Assembly: GCA_025618425.1 (NCBI GenBank)
Contig: CM046842.1
Span: 26,589,878-26,653,877 of the forward strand
Reading direction: 5' to 3'
DNA: 64,000 nucleotides
Origin: Heliocidaris tuberculata
Taxonomy: Eukaryota; Echinodermata; Echinoidea; Camarodonta; Echinometridae
Numbering within the stretch: position 1 is the stretch's first letter; each line of letters begins with the position of its first letter. Positions 1 through 11,060 of the stretch are shown piece after piece. The translations under genes and the position numbers were made by a program. The notes under the pieces are model-generated. The model saw nothing but the letters and a program-made list of their open reading frames with translations. It was not told the origin of the DNA and searched no databases.

Positions 1-1684
1 TTTAACGTTTTGGTTAGGTAATACATTATTTGTCTTTGCAAAATCATACCTAATAATTTTGTGTAAAGAGGTTCATACCTGTAATCCCTGGTTTGGTCTC
101 ATTGATCGTAACATAAACTGACCCCTCTGTAGCCATATATGAAATGTTGTCCAGCAAATATTATACTCAAGAATTGGGAAACTTGCAAAGCGAGATGAAG
201 GTGGAACTAGAAGTTAGCACAAGTGCTAGTCGAGCCTAGTTCCATTCTTTTGGCTAGATGTTTTGCTTTGTTTTGGTTTTTTCGGTAGCAACATGTACAA
301 ACTTTGTTTTGTATGTAAAAGTATTTAAAAATATATTTTAGGTTTTTAAATTTTTACATTTCTTACAGAGATAAAAAAAATGATTACAATAATCATTTAT
401 ATAAAAGAAAGAAATATCTTTCAAAAACTACAATCACTATTTTGTGCATGAATTAACAGTCAGGTGAAATGTAATAGTACAGATATGTGTATTACAAATA
501 GTCAAGAACACAAATTTTAAAAAGTAGATAAAATTAGATGCAAATAAACAAATGTTAAAGGTTAAGCCTAGCTATATACAGAATGAGTCAGGAATTTAAA
601 AACAAAATTAGGATTGCCTATAGTTTTAAGAGTGAGTTGTATATATGAACGTATGTGATATGTACTTGTGGAGTATTTACCCGTGCTTCTTTTGATACCA
701 TATTCATGGAATGAGATTTCATGTTTGACTGCACAGAGACCAATTTAGATAACTTTGTCAAAACCCACTTGCACCAACTGAGAAGTTATGTGAGGAATGG
801 AACAACAAGCAAGAAAGAGTGTCCCCCCCCCCTTTTTTTTTTTATTCTATCAGAATTATTTATCGAATCGTGTTTAGGTTAAACTTTATGGATTCAATTA
901 CTTTTCAATTACGTATGACCATGTGGTGCATACTGCCAGATATAATGGGCGGTGACCCAACATCACAGCAAAACCAAGCTTCATCCATGACAGAAACGTT
1001 TTTTGGGGTAGCATGGGGGTCTTGCTAAACACCATATACGTGAGGCCATTTTCAGGAAGAACCTCTTAGAAAGAGTTTAGGTCCCGAATCACAGGAATGG
1101 AACGATTTGATTCCATAATGATCCTTTGGACAAGCCTAGCCCATCTCGACGTAAAACCGTGCTTTCATTAACATCCCTGGCTCGTCAAGTTGGCGAGCTC
1201 ATGGATTCCTTATCAGAAAAACAACTGGTTAGGAGTTGGTACAAGTGCGTTTTGACCCACCTAGTTACCTAAATCTACCCCTGCCACCAAAAGAAACGGG
1301 GGACAATACTCTAGAATTGGCCATTACAAAAGCGTAACTCTTTTTGCTGACTGGCACTATAGATCACCTAGCAAATGCAGGTGATAAAATGTATAAATAT
1401 AAATATAAAGTAATACAAGTGTATTATACCTTTTCTGACTCACAGTGTAATACTCAAGGACAAGCCTAGCCCCCGTGCTAGATCCGATTTATTTTACCAT
1501 TCTATCTTATCACTCTTTTATGGACATGTAATCTGGTCACGATTAGATTGTATATTTTCGAATGATAATTGTTGTATTATTGCAAATATGTGCCACGTTG
1601 TACTTTTTGGTAAATAAATCCAGTCATTATAGTATTACTGTACTTGATTTAATTGTTGCCTGATCATGCTGATATCCGCATTAT
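1..1684. other. AT-rich DNA, no gene recognised
   Basis: I see no recognisable gene, RNA or transposon end here. The only coding-like hint is an open stretch of about 55 codons on the plus strand, roughly 1106-1270, without a start codon. It contains SLARQVGELMDSLSEKQL. It could be an exon or a transposon relic; I do not recognise its family. Poly(C)/poly(T) runs occur at 821-843. Confidence 0.5.
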
Positions 1685-1935
1685 TTGAGACGGTGCTCAT
1701 TTTATGTGAGATGCCGTAAGACGGCGCCGATTTTATATAAAATGGCGCAGACGTGAAATTACGCCGGTTTTATGTGAGACCGTGCTGATTTTAGGTAAGA
1801 CGTCGCTATGTCATGTACGATGGTGTCGATTTTATGTAAGATGGCGTCAATTTTGAGTGAGATGGCGCTGAATTTATATGAGCTCATATAAAATCAGCGC
1901 TAGATGGAGCCAATTTTTGTATAAAGTCGCTGTTT
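1685..1935. repeat. Degenerate minisatellite, unit about 27-28 bp
   Basis: About nine diverged units share the pattern GATGGCG-C-GATTTTATGTGA. One junction (1865-1900) forms a 36-bp palindrome of two 18-bp arms with one mismatch and no spacer. No gene overlaps it. Confidence 0.7.
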
Positions 1936-2816
1936 ACACCTTGGCAATTTAACCAGCGTATGCCGACGTATGAAAAATTTGACGAATACGCTGGCGTATG
2001 TGGAATAAGTTATGGGTAAGTTTTGTTTAAGTTAAGAGCACGCTGTTATACGTCGTAGTACGGCGAGGTAGTCGAAAATTTGTGTGCATTTTTTTCGACG
2101 TATGCCAGGATATGGCTCAAACGTCACTGCATTATTTCAGCAAGACTATGGTCCCTTTGATGGGCCTTTATTTACAAAAAAATGAGCCTGAAACCTTTTT
2201 AATGGAAGCTGTATAAGCATCGGCACTGGCACAGGCGTTCAGGGAAGCCTCCTTGCCTTGACTTGCGTCACTGTCTTGAACCTACAATACTATTGCTGGA
2301 AAACAAGATCAAAAGTTCATTAATACACAAAAGCAAGCTGTGATAGCAATCATTCCAATATAACCTAACCTATCAAATGGACTAAAAGTGTCCCTTCGTG
2401 GTCACAATCATGTCAGATCTTTGTCCTGTATTCAACTAGTCTGACGATAAGTTGCATTCTGGTGGAAAAAACACCAAGTACTTACACAACTTAGAATAAA
2501 GCGATCTCCCAAATATGTATAACGTTTAAAAAAATTTAATTCAGAGCACATCGCTCAGATATAGTGAATTGAAAATGAAATAATTATATATATATACAGT
2601 GCGTCAATAAAAGTATACCCAACTTTGGTAACTTCTGGTTAACACGCTAAACTTATATTTTATTTGCCATGATAATACAATCTTGTTTTCATCCGCATCC
2701 CCTTTTTTAAGGTAAGCCTGTTTACCGAGTCATTTAAAATGGACGAAATGGACGAAAAGAAATGATCAGGCTATGTATCGGATCCCTTCGTAGACAAATT
2801 GGCTCCACTGGGCAGC

Positions 2817-2871
2817 GTTCTAGTCATTCTCCTGATGACGATCAGAGCATAATGATCGAAACGTCGAGAAC
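2817..2871 (+). ncRNA. Hammerhead-ribozyme-like motif, copy 1
   Basis: CTGATGA (2832-2838) and GAAAC (2858-2862) are joined by a hairpin: GATCA (2840-2844) pairs with TGATC (2853-2857). GTTCT (2817-2821) pairs with AGAAC (2867-2871) as a stem I. GTC precedes the 3' strand of that stem, where a type I hammerhead would cleave. One extra C follows CTGATGA and stem III is nearly absent, so activity is uncertain. Confidence 0.5.
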
Positions 2872-3545
2872 CAAAGAGCTCTTAGCGGAGCTCACCAGCC
2901 CTTTTCAGGGCTCTTATTCCTTGAAATATTAAATGGTGTAAACCTGAAAACTCAGCCTACAATTCAGTTTCTCCACCATGACAAGTATCGCTGATACTTC
3001 ACGAACTACCGGCTCTAAGGGGAGCTATCAGTCGGCGGAAAACTGGCGCTTGCTCTTTATTCAGATAAAACAATAGCACCGTCTTTGTTGTTTTTGGTTT
3101 TTAGGGCGCTGTCATTCAAAATAATGAATATTTAAGCCATCTCAGTTGCGTTGTTAAAAAATGAGCCTTTTTATGACTTGATCATGTATTACTCTGTTTT
3201 TCTGTGAGCAGACAAAGCCTTATATATGTTACATAAGGAGAGAATAAAAAGGGGATCCTTATTTACAATATACAAGGCCTAAATTGAGAGGAAAATTCGC
3301 AGCGCGCGCAAGCTGTGGTACACCTGTCATACGCCTGTAACAGAATGATAACACCTCCTCGCCCAAGAGGCAAAATCTTGCCAGTCCGCCCGGTGCTTTC
3401 TCTATTTAGAGGGATTATACCAGTGACTAGAACGTGAATGCAGCCGTGAATAAAATTCGCGGCATTTCCGATGGGCGCCAATCAGAAATGAGCAGACTGT
3501 GTGTCGGATCCCTTCGTAGGCAATAAATAGCCTCCACTGGGCAGC

Positions 3546-3600
3546 GTTCTAGTTATTCTCCTGATGACGATCAGAGCATACTGACCGAAACGTCGAGAAC
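3546..3600 (+). ncRNA. Hammerhead-ribozyme-like motif, copy 2
   Basis: This has the same organisation as the copy 729 bp upstream: CTGATGA at 3561-3567, GAAAC at 3587-3591, and stem I GTTCT/AGAAC at 3546-3550 and 3596-3600. Stem II (GATCAG with CTGACC) has one mismatch, so this copy is probably the weaker ribozyme. Confidence 0.45.
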
Positions 3601-4299
3601 CAAAGAGCTCTTAGCGGAGCTCACCAGTCCTTTTCAGGGCTCTTATTCCTTGAAATATTACATGGTGTAACCCTGAAAAACTAAACCAACAATTTGGACG
3701 AAATTATTTGGAAAGCGGTCTATTTTATTGAAAGTCTACTATCAATTACCTTGGTAATTCTCAACACACGTTTCCTTCTTTTTCTTCTTTTCAGTATTTA
3801 AGGTCAGTTCATGTGCTATTCGCGAAAAACACCGTGTGCATCTTATGCAGGTGAAATGGTGCAATGGACAAATGAACAGAAAGTTTTTTAGTTATCACTA
3901 GACAAGAAGTTAGAAGGCTGTTAAAATAGATTAAAGATTATCATATGGATTGAAAAAAGGTCATTCGAAAGCTTAGATACACTGGATCACTTTAAACAAT
4001 GAAGCATTGAAGCACAAAGGAGAATTCACCTTTTAAAATGAATTAAGATTAAGGTAACACACTCATATGGCTTGACCCACATTCGTTGCATCAGCCCAAA
4101 CTTGGAACAAGGAGATTTTGACAACACTTTTTTTTAACCCTGGCACTCAGTCATCCACGGCAGAAACATCATGAATGAGTTACCACTGGACAGGGAATAA
4201 GTATAATCTTCACATGAAATAAATTTCAAAGTCACATCGGTTATAACATTTTAATTAGAAGCTATCAAGGTTAGGTATACTTTTTTTATACGCACTGTA

Positions 4300-6451
4300 T
4301 TATATGGCTTATGAATATAAGATACAGAATCAATGAAATATTCAACAATAAACTATTGATTAAACTGTCATTGAAAGTATGGATTAGAAGTAAATCACTT
4401 CAGTCTTTATAAAACAAATTACCGTTGCCAGACATTCAACTTTACCCTGTCAACAGGTTAAATTACACATATACTGTGGCATTGAATAATTCGATCAATT
4501 AAATGCTATAGAGATCTGTGGCAATGCAAAGAATATTCGCTGTAATATCTCAAATGAGTTGCAATTAAAAGTCAAACCATGGGTGCATTGTTGTAGCTTA
4601 GAGCTTCATATTTAGCGAGTCCAATTCAATTCAGTCGGCGATTCTGGGAAGTGAGAGTGATGTGATAGCGTTCCAAATGTTGATGTCACGAAGATGAAAG
4701 AATACGAAGTCACGTACTTGCAATGAGATGCAGGCTGATGATACCCGTTGCAATTGCAAGGTACATGTACTACGTACGAGTTGCAGGATGATAGGTACGA
4801 GTAGATACGAGCCCAGCGCGTCCAGCTCATAAAGCAGTCAGCAAGTGAGGGATGGTGAAGGCTTCTCCTGGCCTGTGCTGGCGGAAACCCCAGGGTGCGG
4901 AAACTGCTTTATGCCTACCTGAAATACATGTGGCTAGTCTGCAATTACATCTCTGTTGCCTTCTTTTTTCCTCACCGAACCGCACACAACCTTCCCTCTC
5001 AAAAGCTGAGTAACATCTGAGCTCTCCTCTCACACTATCAGTAGGTTGTAACGTCTCTTCTATAACAAACCTTACCACACCCAATTCCTCTCTCAGCAAA
5101 CAAAAGAACACACACCTGGTTTACAGATTTCCTTACATAAAACTGCCTAGGTTGCTTCTTGACAACCCAACCTATTCAAGTTGCAAGCTGCTACATTTTA
5201 GAGAGTGCAACTACTCTAATTTACAAATGAATAAGGGCAATGCAGTCACTTATAGAGTACCGGAGTGCTGACGACATATTCGCTCGTCGTCCGGGATACT
5301 TGTTCTAAACAACAGAGCCCGTGCATGAGGTTCACCATGAAACCATTCAAGCAACGGGCTGGAGCAGGGCAAATTCAGTGTGTGGCCCTGGTGTGATCAC
5401 CACGCTATTGTTTAGCACAAAATTGTTTAGAAACAGCAACCTTGACAACTTGGCCGGTATGACGTCACACTTCGGTACTCTATTGACAAGCGATGTTACA
5501 AAGCTGTATCCAACGTACACTAGGAACTATATGCATAAAAAAGATCTAATTAAAACGCCTTTAGTAATCTAATGTGAACGATTTCATTTATTTTGTATGT
5601 TTGTACTTTGCTTCTGTTGACATCAATGATTTTGTAAAATCCTAGTCACACTAGCAGACAAGAGGTGGAATGAGCCGGAATGCTGTCGGAATGAAAATTC
5701 TTTGTATATTCCTTGATTTTCGAAATTCTTTCTAAAACTTGTGACTGCATTCTGATTGCATTCCAAATATTCGGGTCCATTCTTGTGGCCGGCCGGATAT
5801 TTTGCTCATGCTCAAAACTTTCGAGGTGCATTCGAAGAGGAGAAATATCGAATGCAATCGAAGTGTATTCTAAATGCACTCTGACTGCGTTCTAAATAAT
5901 TGTACGGCCTTCATTTATTTCGCATGTGCATGTGGTGGGTGTCACGTCTGCAACATCCAATATCTCTTGAAGCCCCTGCTTAATATACCATTTTTTTTTA
6001 CTATTGAAATACCGTTCTCTTCTTTTGTTTAGCTCTAGCGAAAAGAAGTGTTTGTAGTAACAAACAAAAAAAAAAAAAAAAAAAAAAAAAAACAGTATGA
6101 CGTGTGTATAGACTGAACTTCTCTTAAGTTTCTTGGCGTGAAGGAAGTGAAAGAACATCCATCTCCTTTTCTTAATTTGTGTTGGCAGGCATACATTCTG
6201 GTAACGGCAAATATAGAATCGTTTCCTATTTTAAGCGAATTTCATAATAATTGAAGACCCTATTCATTTTGGCTTGGGAAGGGAGAGTGGACTCTGGGCA
6301 AAATTTTTTCCATAAAATTTATTCTGACACCTTTCAACAACACCCCCCCCCCCCCTATCAGGTACACGCATATTTTTGTTTTGGGATTGAAGTTATTATT
6401 TGAACAGGGTTATCTTTACTCATATTGACACACATTTCAAACACATAATAC
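4300..6451. other. Intergenic, no gene recognised
   Basis: Open frames here are short and show no domain I recognise. 5640-5900 is rich in degenerate GCATTC/GAATGC motifs and may be a decayed inverted-repeat element. A run of about 30 A lies near 6067-6092 and a C run near 6344-6356. Confidence 0.5.
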
Positions 6452-6676
6452 CTCGTTAATCATTACAAGAGAAAGACTCCACACCATCTGTGTTGTCAAT
6501 GATTGTAGAATAAACTGTTTCTATCCAACACAAACAGTTTATTCTACAATCATTGACAACACAGTTGCAGGCGCTATAAAGCAGCACCACTAGTTACAGG
6601 GAGTGCCAAAGTATGTGTCACAGATATACTGACAATCCACGACGAAATTGTTAATAGGGGATGGGGGAACTGGGCT
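6452..6676 (+). pseudogene. Truncated third copy of the 145-aa gene
   Basis: From about 6564 to 6676 the DNA matches the start of the two intact genes downstream, from just after the start codon through codon 40 or so, and 6452-6490 matches their upstream flank. The initiator region is replaced by a perfect hairpin (6488-6564), the frame is broken and similarity stops near 6676. This shows that the family once had at least three members in the same orientation. It is presumably non-functional. Confidence 0.7.
6488..6564. repeat. Perfect 33-bp inverted repeat with 11-bp loop
   Basis: Arms 6488-6520 and 6532-6564 are exact reverse complements. The arms include ACAATCAT, the sequence that surrounds the start codon in the intact paralogues, so the hairpin seems to have formed by inverted duplication of the gene's own 5' end. 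Confidence 0.85.
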
Positions 6677-6679
6677 GTC

Positions 6680-7800
6680 AATCAACCAATCACTTCATAT
6701 CTTATTTTTGTATTCTTCCCTAGTGGGACTATTAATGGTCAAATGAAGTGTTGCGTTTCAAGATATACTTTATCTATTTTTTTTTCCATATACATGTATA
6801 TATGTCATTATCGTAAATGTACATTTTCATAACAGTCTGGCTTGAATAGAATGCTGTATTCATTAAAAAGAAACAATTAATTCACCACTTGATTGGACAA
6901 ACATATTTAAAAGGAACCTGTGCATTCGTCAATAAAATAAACTCAGATAAATTAATTTTAAGCTTCTACATAATTTATTACATCAGAACAAAAAATATAT
7001 TTGAGTGGGTAGTACAGCAGACGGAAGATGCTCCCTTTTTCATAGATATGAAGATGATGAAGAAACATTTTAATATCTAATGGGACTTGAATGTAATATT
7101 TTGTGTATTCGTCATCAATACATAATATTACATATGATTTTGATATTGAAATTATGAAAAACATCTCCCAAAAGTCAATCCGGAGACTGTACTGGATTTA
7201 CTTTTGACAATTGCCTTTTGGTGCTTATATAGATATAGTTTGTCGCCAAATATGTCAGGGAAATATTATCGAAAGTTTAATTTGGAATATTTGTTTTAAA
7301 GAGAAATATGTAACAGAACTGAAGAAATTATAAATTGTAAGAAAAATATCATAATCCCCCACAGCGTTTGTTATACATCTTGTAAATTGTCAAAGCTTAT
7401 TTTTGTTTACTTGGCATATGATGCTGCATTATGTAGTTTTCATTTTCTTCATTTTATGTAGCCTTACATATTTGGAAGTATGATAGCAGTAAATATCTCA
7501 TATGTGGAAGAAATCATAAAAGTCCTTCCATTTATTTTTTCATCATAACATCTACTAATATCCAGTATCTTCAATCATTGGTTATTAAACAAATGGTTTC
7601 CCATAGTTAACATGCTAAAGTGAGTTTTAAAAAGAAGAAAGGATATGGCCAAGAAAACATCTGAGTTTGTTACATATCAACTATGCTACATCCGTAATAG
7701 TTTCATTCCAGCACATGGTACATCCAAACGACAATAGCCCTATCCGGGAGAAGGGATGAAATAGGCGGATCGGTCCGGCGGGGGGGGGGGGGGGGGGGGG
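6680..7800. other. AT-rich spacer, no gene recognised
   Basis: I see no gene or element ends. A run of G at about 7780-7800 abuts the start of the segmental duplication. Confidence 0.5.
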
Positions 7801-8197
7801 TGGATTGACAAACTAAAATGAAATCACTATACTCTAAATCGACCATGGAACTCCTGACATAACAAAACAGAATTGTTAATCTAAAGCGTGTTAAAAATCT
7901 TACGAGAATGCATGTTTGCACGAGTATGACGAATTTACGGAAGAGAGCCTTTACAGGGGCGGGAGAATGTTGACGATTTCATGTCGGTAATCTTGGTCCG
8001 CCCTTTACATTCAAATATTTACTTTGCTGATATCATGTTTTTGTTGAAATTTATGTCAATATGTGAACACGTTTAATCGCTTCTCACTGGTATTTGGGAG
8101 ATATCCAAGTAAAATATACCGTATCAATCATTACGACAAGGACTCCACATCAGAAGGTCATCTATATTTGTGTTGAGAATCAGGTTAGTCTACAATC

Positions 8198-8635
8198 ATG
8201 GCGAACATAACTGCAGGTGCCAAAGCAGCAACGGCAGTTACAAGGGGTGCCAAAGTATGTGTCACAGATATCCTGGCAATCCACGACGATTTTGTTAGCA
8301 GGGGATGGACAACTCAGCACAATACGCAGGTCGCGAATGCAACAAATGGCCCTGTCATGGTTCTGCTGACACATTCTAAAGGCGGCATGAACAAAACGAT
8401 CATCGAAAGCCGACAGTCCTATTGCTTTCCAACACCACATGGAAGGGTTACAGCTTATGTTATAAAGCACATCGATGGCCGCTTCGGAGAGTACGCTGAT
8501 TGTTTCATACACGATGATTCTGACCGCAGTTTCATCGTCAAAGAGGCTTCTACCGGAGACCTGTATTTTGCTCATTCGGAGTATGGGAAGAGCATTTGGA
8601 AGGAGCAAACTACAGCACGTTTTGCCTATAAATAG
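8198..8635 (+). CDS. Uncharacterised 145-aa protein, paralogue A
   Basis: This is a single-exon frame from ATG to TAG, with ATG in the same context (ACAATCATGG, a good Kozak site) as its paralogue at 15868. I do not recognise the family. The protein has no signal peptide or membrane segment, so it is probably cytosolic; the N-terminal 20 residues are Ala/Thr-rich. The rest alternates short hydrophobic and polar stretches, suggesting a small beta-rich domain; it contains HDDSDRSF and a C-terminal KSIWKEQT, with only three cysteines. Paralogue B differs at 10 of 145 residues. I count about 11 synonymous codon changes against about 12 non-synonymous base changes, so amino-acid changes are under-represented and the frame looks maintained. 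The opposite-strand open frame (8180-8881) is a shadow. Confidence 0.75.
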   Translation: MANITAGAKAATAVTRGAKVCVTDILAIHDDFVSRGWTTQHNTQVANATNGPVMVLLTHSKGGMNKTIIESRQSYCFPTPHGRVTAYVIKHIDGRFGEYADCFIHDDSDRSFIVKEASTGDLYFAHSEYGKSIWKEQTTARFAYK

Positions 8636-8701
8636 GTAAAGAAAATATACGACATGGGTAGAATACCATATCAAAACAAAACAAGAGGGGGAGGGAAGGG
8701 G

Positions 8702-9230
8702 CCCGGGGGGCACTCGACCCCAAAAGTGGTAGGTATGTGATACTGGCAAGACAAAAAAAGGGGGCTTCGGAACTAGCGTATCATGAAAAGGATGGTCTTC
8801 GGAACTACTAACAGTTTGGAAAAGGGGGGTCTTTGGAACTGGATTACAATATAAATATGATGCTACGGAACTGGTTCCCACAAGCTCCCATTAGGGAAAT
8901 ACGCTGTGTGTCATGGCAAGTTAATGGTGTGTGTATATTCATATAAGCGGGGTTAATTCGCATGCATGCGCTCTGCATGAATGAAAACTGAATTCACTGG
9001 TTTTGAAGTTTTCACCAATAGTGATATTCTTCGAAACGGGCCGGGACGTGCCAGAACGGCCGGAACGACGGAATGAAAAATAGCGGTGCTTTGGAACGTT
9101 TTTCTCTCTCCTTTTTCTCAACAAGAAAAAAAAAATGGTATGCTTTGGAACGGAACTTTGAGTGTAAAAATGGGGGTCTTCTAGCTCATTGACACATACC
9201 CACCGCACACTGAGTGCACCCCCCCCCCCC
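8702..9230. mobile_element. G-rich-ended MITE present only in duplication copy A
   Basis: The ends are inverted: left GGGGGGCACTCGACC followed by GGTAGGTATGTG, right (reverse complement) GGGGGTGCACTCAGTG followed by GGTGGGTATGTG. Copy B runs straight across this point near 16370. The interior repeats CTTCGGAAC or CTTTGGAAC motifs. It has no coding capacity. Confidence 0.65.
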
Positions 9231-10164
9231 CACCCCCGCGGTACAGTACTGACATTAATTATGTCTAGACTTAAATTATATGTCCATTGAAATATGACCT
9301 TGGCGCCAGATGTGCCTTTTTGATTGTGCGAAGTAGTCGGATTGCATGGACGTGACAATGTCCTATAAGGGGTATTATATGTGGGGGATGGGGGGGGGGG
9401 ATTGTTTCTCAATATCAGGGGGTTCATAATTCCGAATCGCAATAACGAACGTTGGAAAAAAATGAACCCCTGGAGTAATGCAACAAATGTTCTGAATTAT
9501 AGACCTTCGGATCTACGATTTTTTAAAGATATGAACCTTCAGAAAAAAGAACAGATTTTTTTTTATTGTTAATAAACCGCCCCAATCATTACATAAAAGA
9601 ATTTGAAGCCTAAGCCCTTTAATTTTAATTAAATATTTATAATATAAGCGTTTAAAAGGCATATTATAGCAGCACACAATTTGTATTTTTATTTCATTTT
9701 CACAGATACGATGAGAGGCTTGTAACTTCAGCTGTCAGCCACAATGTCGACGCAGTTACTATATATAAACAGTGGATTCTGAAGATTTAATTCATCTCAA
9801 TATAGCCTGTAGCAGATGTGAACATTTTACAGCCAGTTACCAAACCTGGGTGTGCCTTTAAGAAATTTAATATTTTTGTCTTTAAAGAAACACATATATT
9901 CAATCAGTGCTTGCTTGATTTAACTTCTCCGTAGTTCTTGTACTTTCAATGTTGCAGTACTGTACATATCTAATCCAGAAAAATGACATGAGTGATTATG
10001 GAATAAAAAACGGCAAAATTTGGCAAAATGTTAGATAAATACCGTATGCAACATTATTTTGATCAGTCTGACACAAAGAGCATGTTGAATAGTTACTCAT
10101 ACCTTTTGCCGCCTTGAATTTTGAATTTGTGTGAGTATGCGATATATTACAAAATAATCATAAT

Positions 10165-11060
10165 TGTGACCCTCCACCACAAAACGACCAATAAGTCGCA
10201 ATGGGAGTTTTAGAGTAAACAGCTGAAAAAGGTGGATTGGGGTAGAAATTTTGATGTAAGTTTTTTTTGTATTTTCCGAAAGTTCATTTATTAATCTACC
10301 ATCTGACAAAATTTCAGGTTAAAATATCTTGTTGAAATATGTTTTTACTCTAATTCAAAATGATCATGTTTTCCTGGATATTCAAACTTTCTGTGTCAAC
10401 TTGCTGGGATTGTACTTCACATCGCTTTTCTATTATAGCTTAAAAACTATGCACTGTCTGATATTCAAATTCTAAAGAAACAAAGAAATATATCTATTCT
10501 GAAGGTATGAAAAGTTTCAACCCAATCCAATAAGTACTTCACAGTGTATGCTAGGGAGTTTTGACTCAACATTTTGTGCGACAAACAATAGCACACAGAT
10601 TAGGCGCTCTTAAATATTCACTCTTCTTTAGAGCCCGTTTTCTCTATTGTTTGGTCATTAGCCTGTCTGACACGTTGACATTCTTATAATTGTACTTTAC
10701 AAGGGGTGCTATGTGTACAAGTAAACGAGCCTTTTGCAAATTCCGCATGATTTCATTTCCCCGTGAGTTCTATTGACTGGCCCTTTAAAGGCACTGTTCT
10801 GGCACTCTATAAAATGTTTGATAATGTAATGCATGAAGTTTCATACAACATTTTAAATATACATTAAGTATTTTGTATTGCTTGATGTTCTAAAATATAG
10901 TAAATCAGAATTAATCATTTGAGATGCAGTCGAACATGAATAGACATGTTGCATTACTATATAAGTGACCAGGCACCACAAAATCACTAAAAAGTCGCAC
11001 ACATAAAATTATGTGATTTTCAGTTAGAGTTCAATAAAGGTGTTTTGGGTTGGTATGGTC
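10165..11060. mobile_element. TGTGACC-type element, 5' part plus unrelated DNA
   Basis: It starts with TGTGACCCTCCACCACAAAA at 10165 and is homologous over about 540 bp to the element at 57579-58708, including TTTAGAGCCCGTTTTCTC. Similarity stops near 10705 and no matching right end is present. Copy B of the duplication carries different DNA here (about 17325-17560). A second, weaker TGACC..CACCACAAAA end in direct orientation lies at 10968. Confidence 0.55.

Larger units (their letters stand above)
2740..3703 (+). mobile_element. Penelope-like or retrozyme-like unit with two direct repeats and target duplication
   Basis: Two direct copies of a block of about 205 bp (about 2760-2966 and 3486-3694) flank about 520 bp of unrelated DNA. 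The whole unit is bracketed by TGGACGAAA: two tandem copies at 2740-2748 and 2749-2757 on the left, one at 3695-3703 on the right, consistent with a 9-bp target-site duplication. Each block holds a CTGATGA...GAAAC hammerhead-like core. Repeats of this layout with hammerhead motifs are known from Penelope-like elements and animal retrozymes. No reverse transcriptase or endonuclease frame lies between the blocks, so this copy is non-autonomous or internally deleted. The assignment is by motif and layout only. Confidence 0.6.
2597..4297. mobile_element. Non-autonomous TA-flanked inverted-repeat element (Tc1/mariner-like)
   Basis: The left end 2597-2619 (CAGTGCGT...AGTATACC) and the right end 4274-4297 are inverted copies, and weaker similarity continues for about 25 bp inward on both sides. 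Both ends abut TA dinucleotides, as expected for Tc1/mariner-type insertion. No transposase reading frame is visible, so the element is non-autonomous. It is about 1.7 kb long only because a Penelope-like unit of about 0.94 kb (2758-3694) inserted into it. Superfamily assignment rests on TA and the terminal sequence only. Confidence 0.65.

Noticed and set aside
8180..8881. 233-codon minus-strand ORF
   Set aside because: Antisense shadow of the 145-aa gene, and the paralogue (15850-16407) does not keep its N-terminal part.
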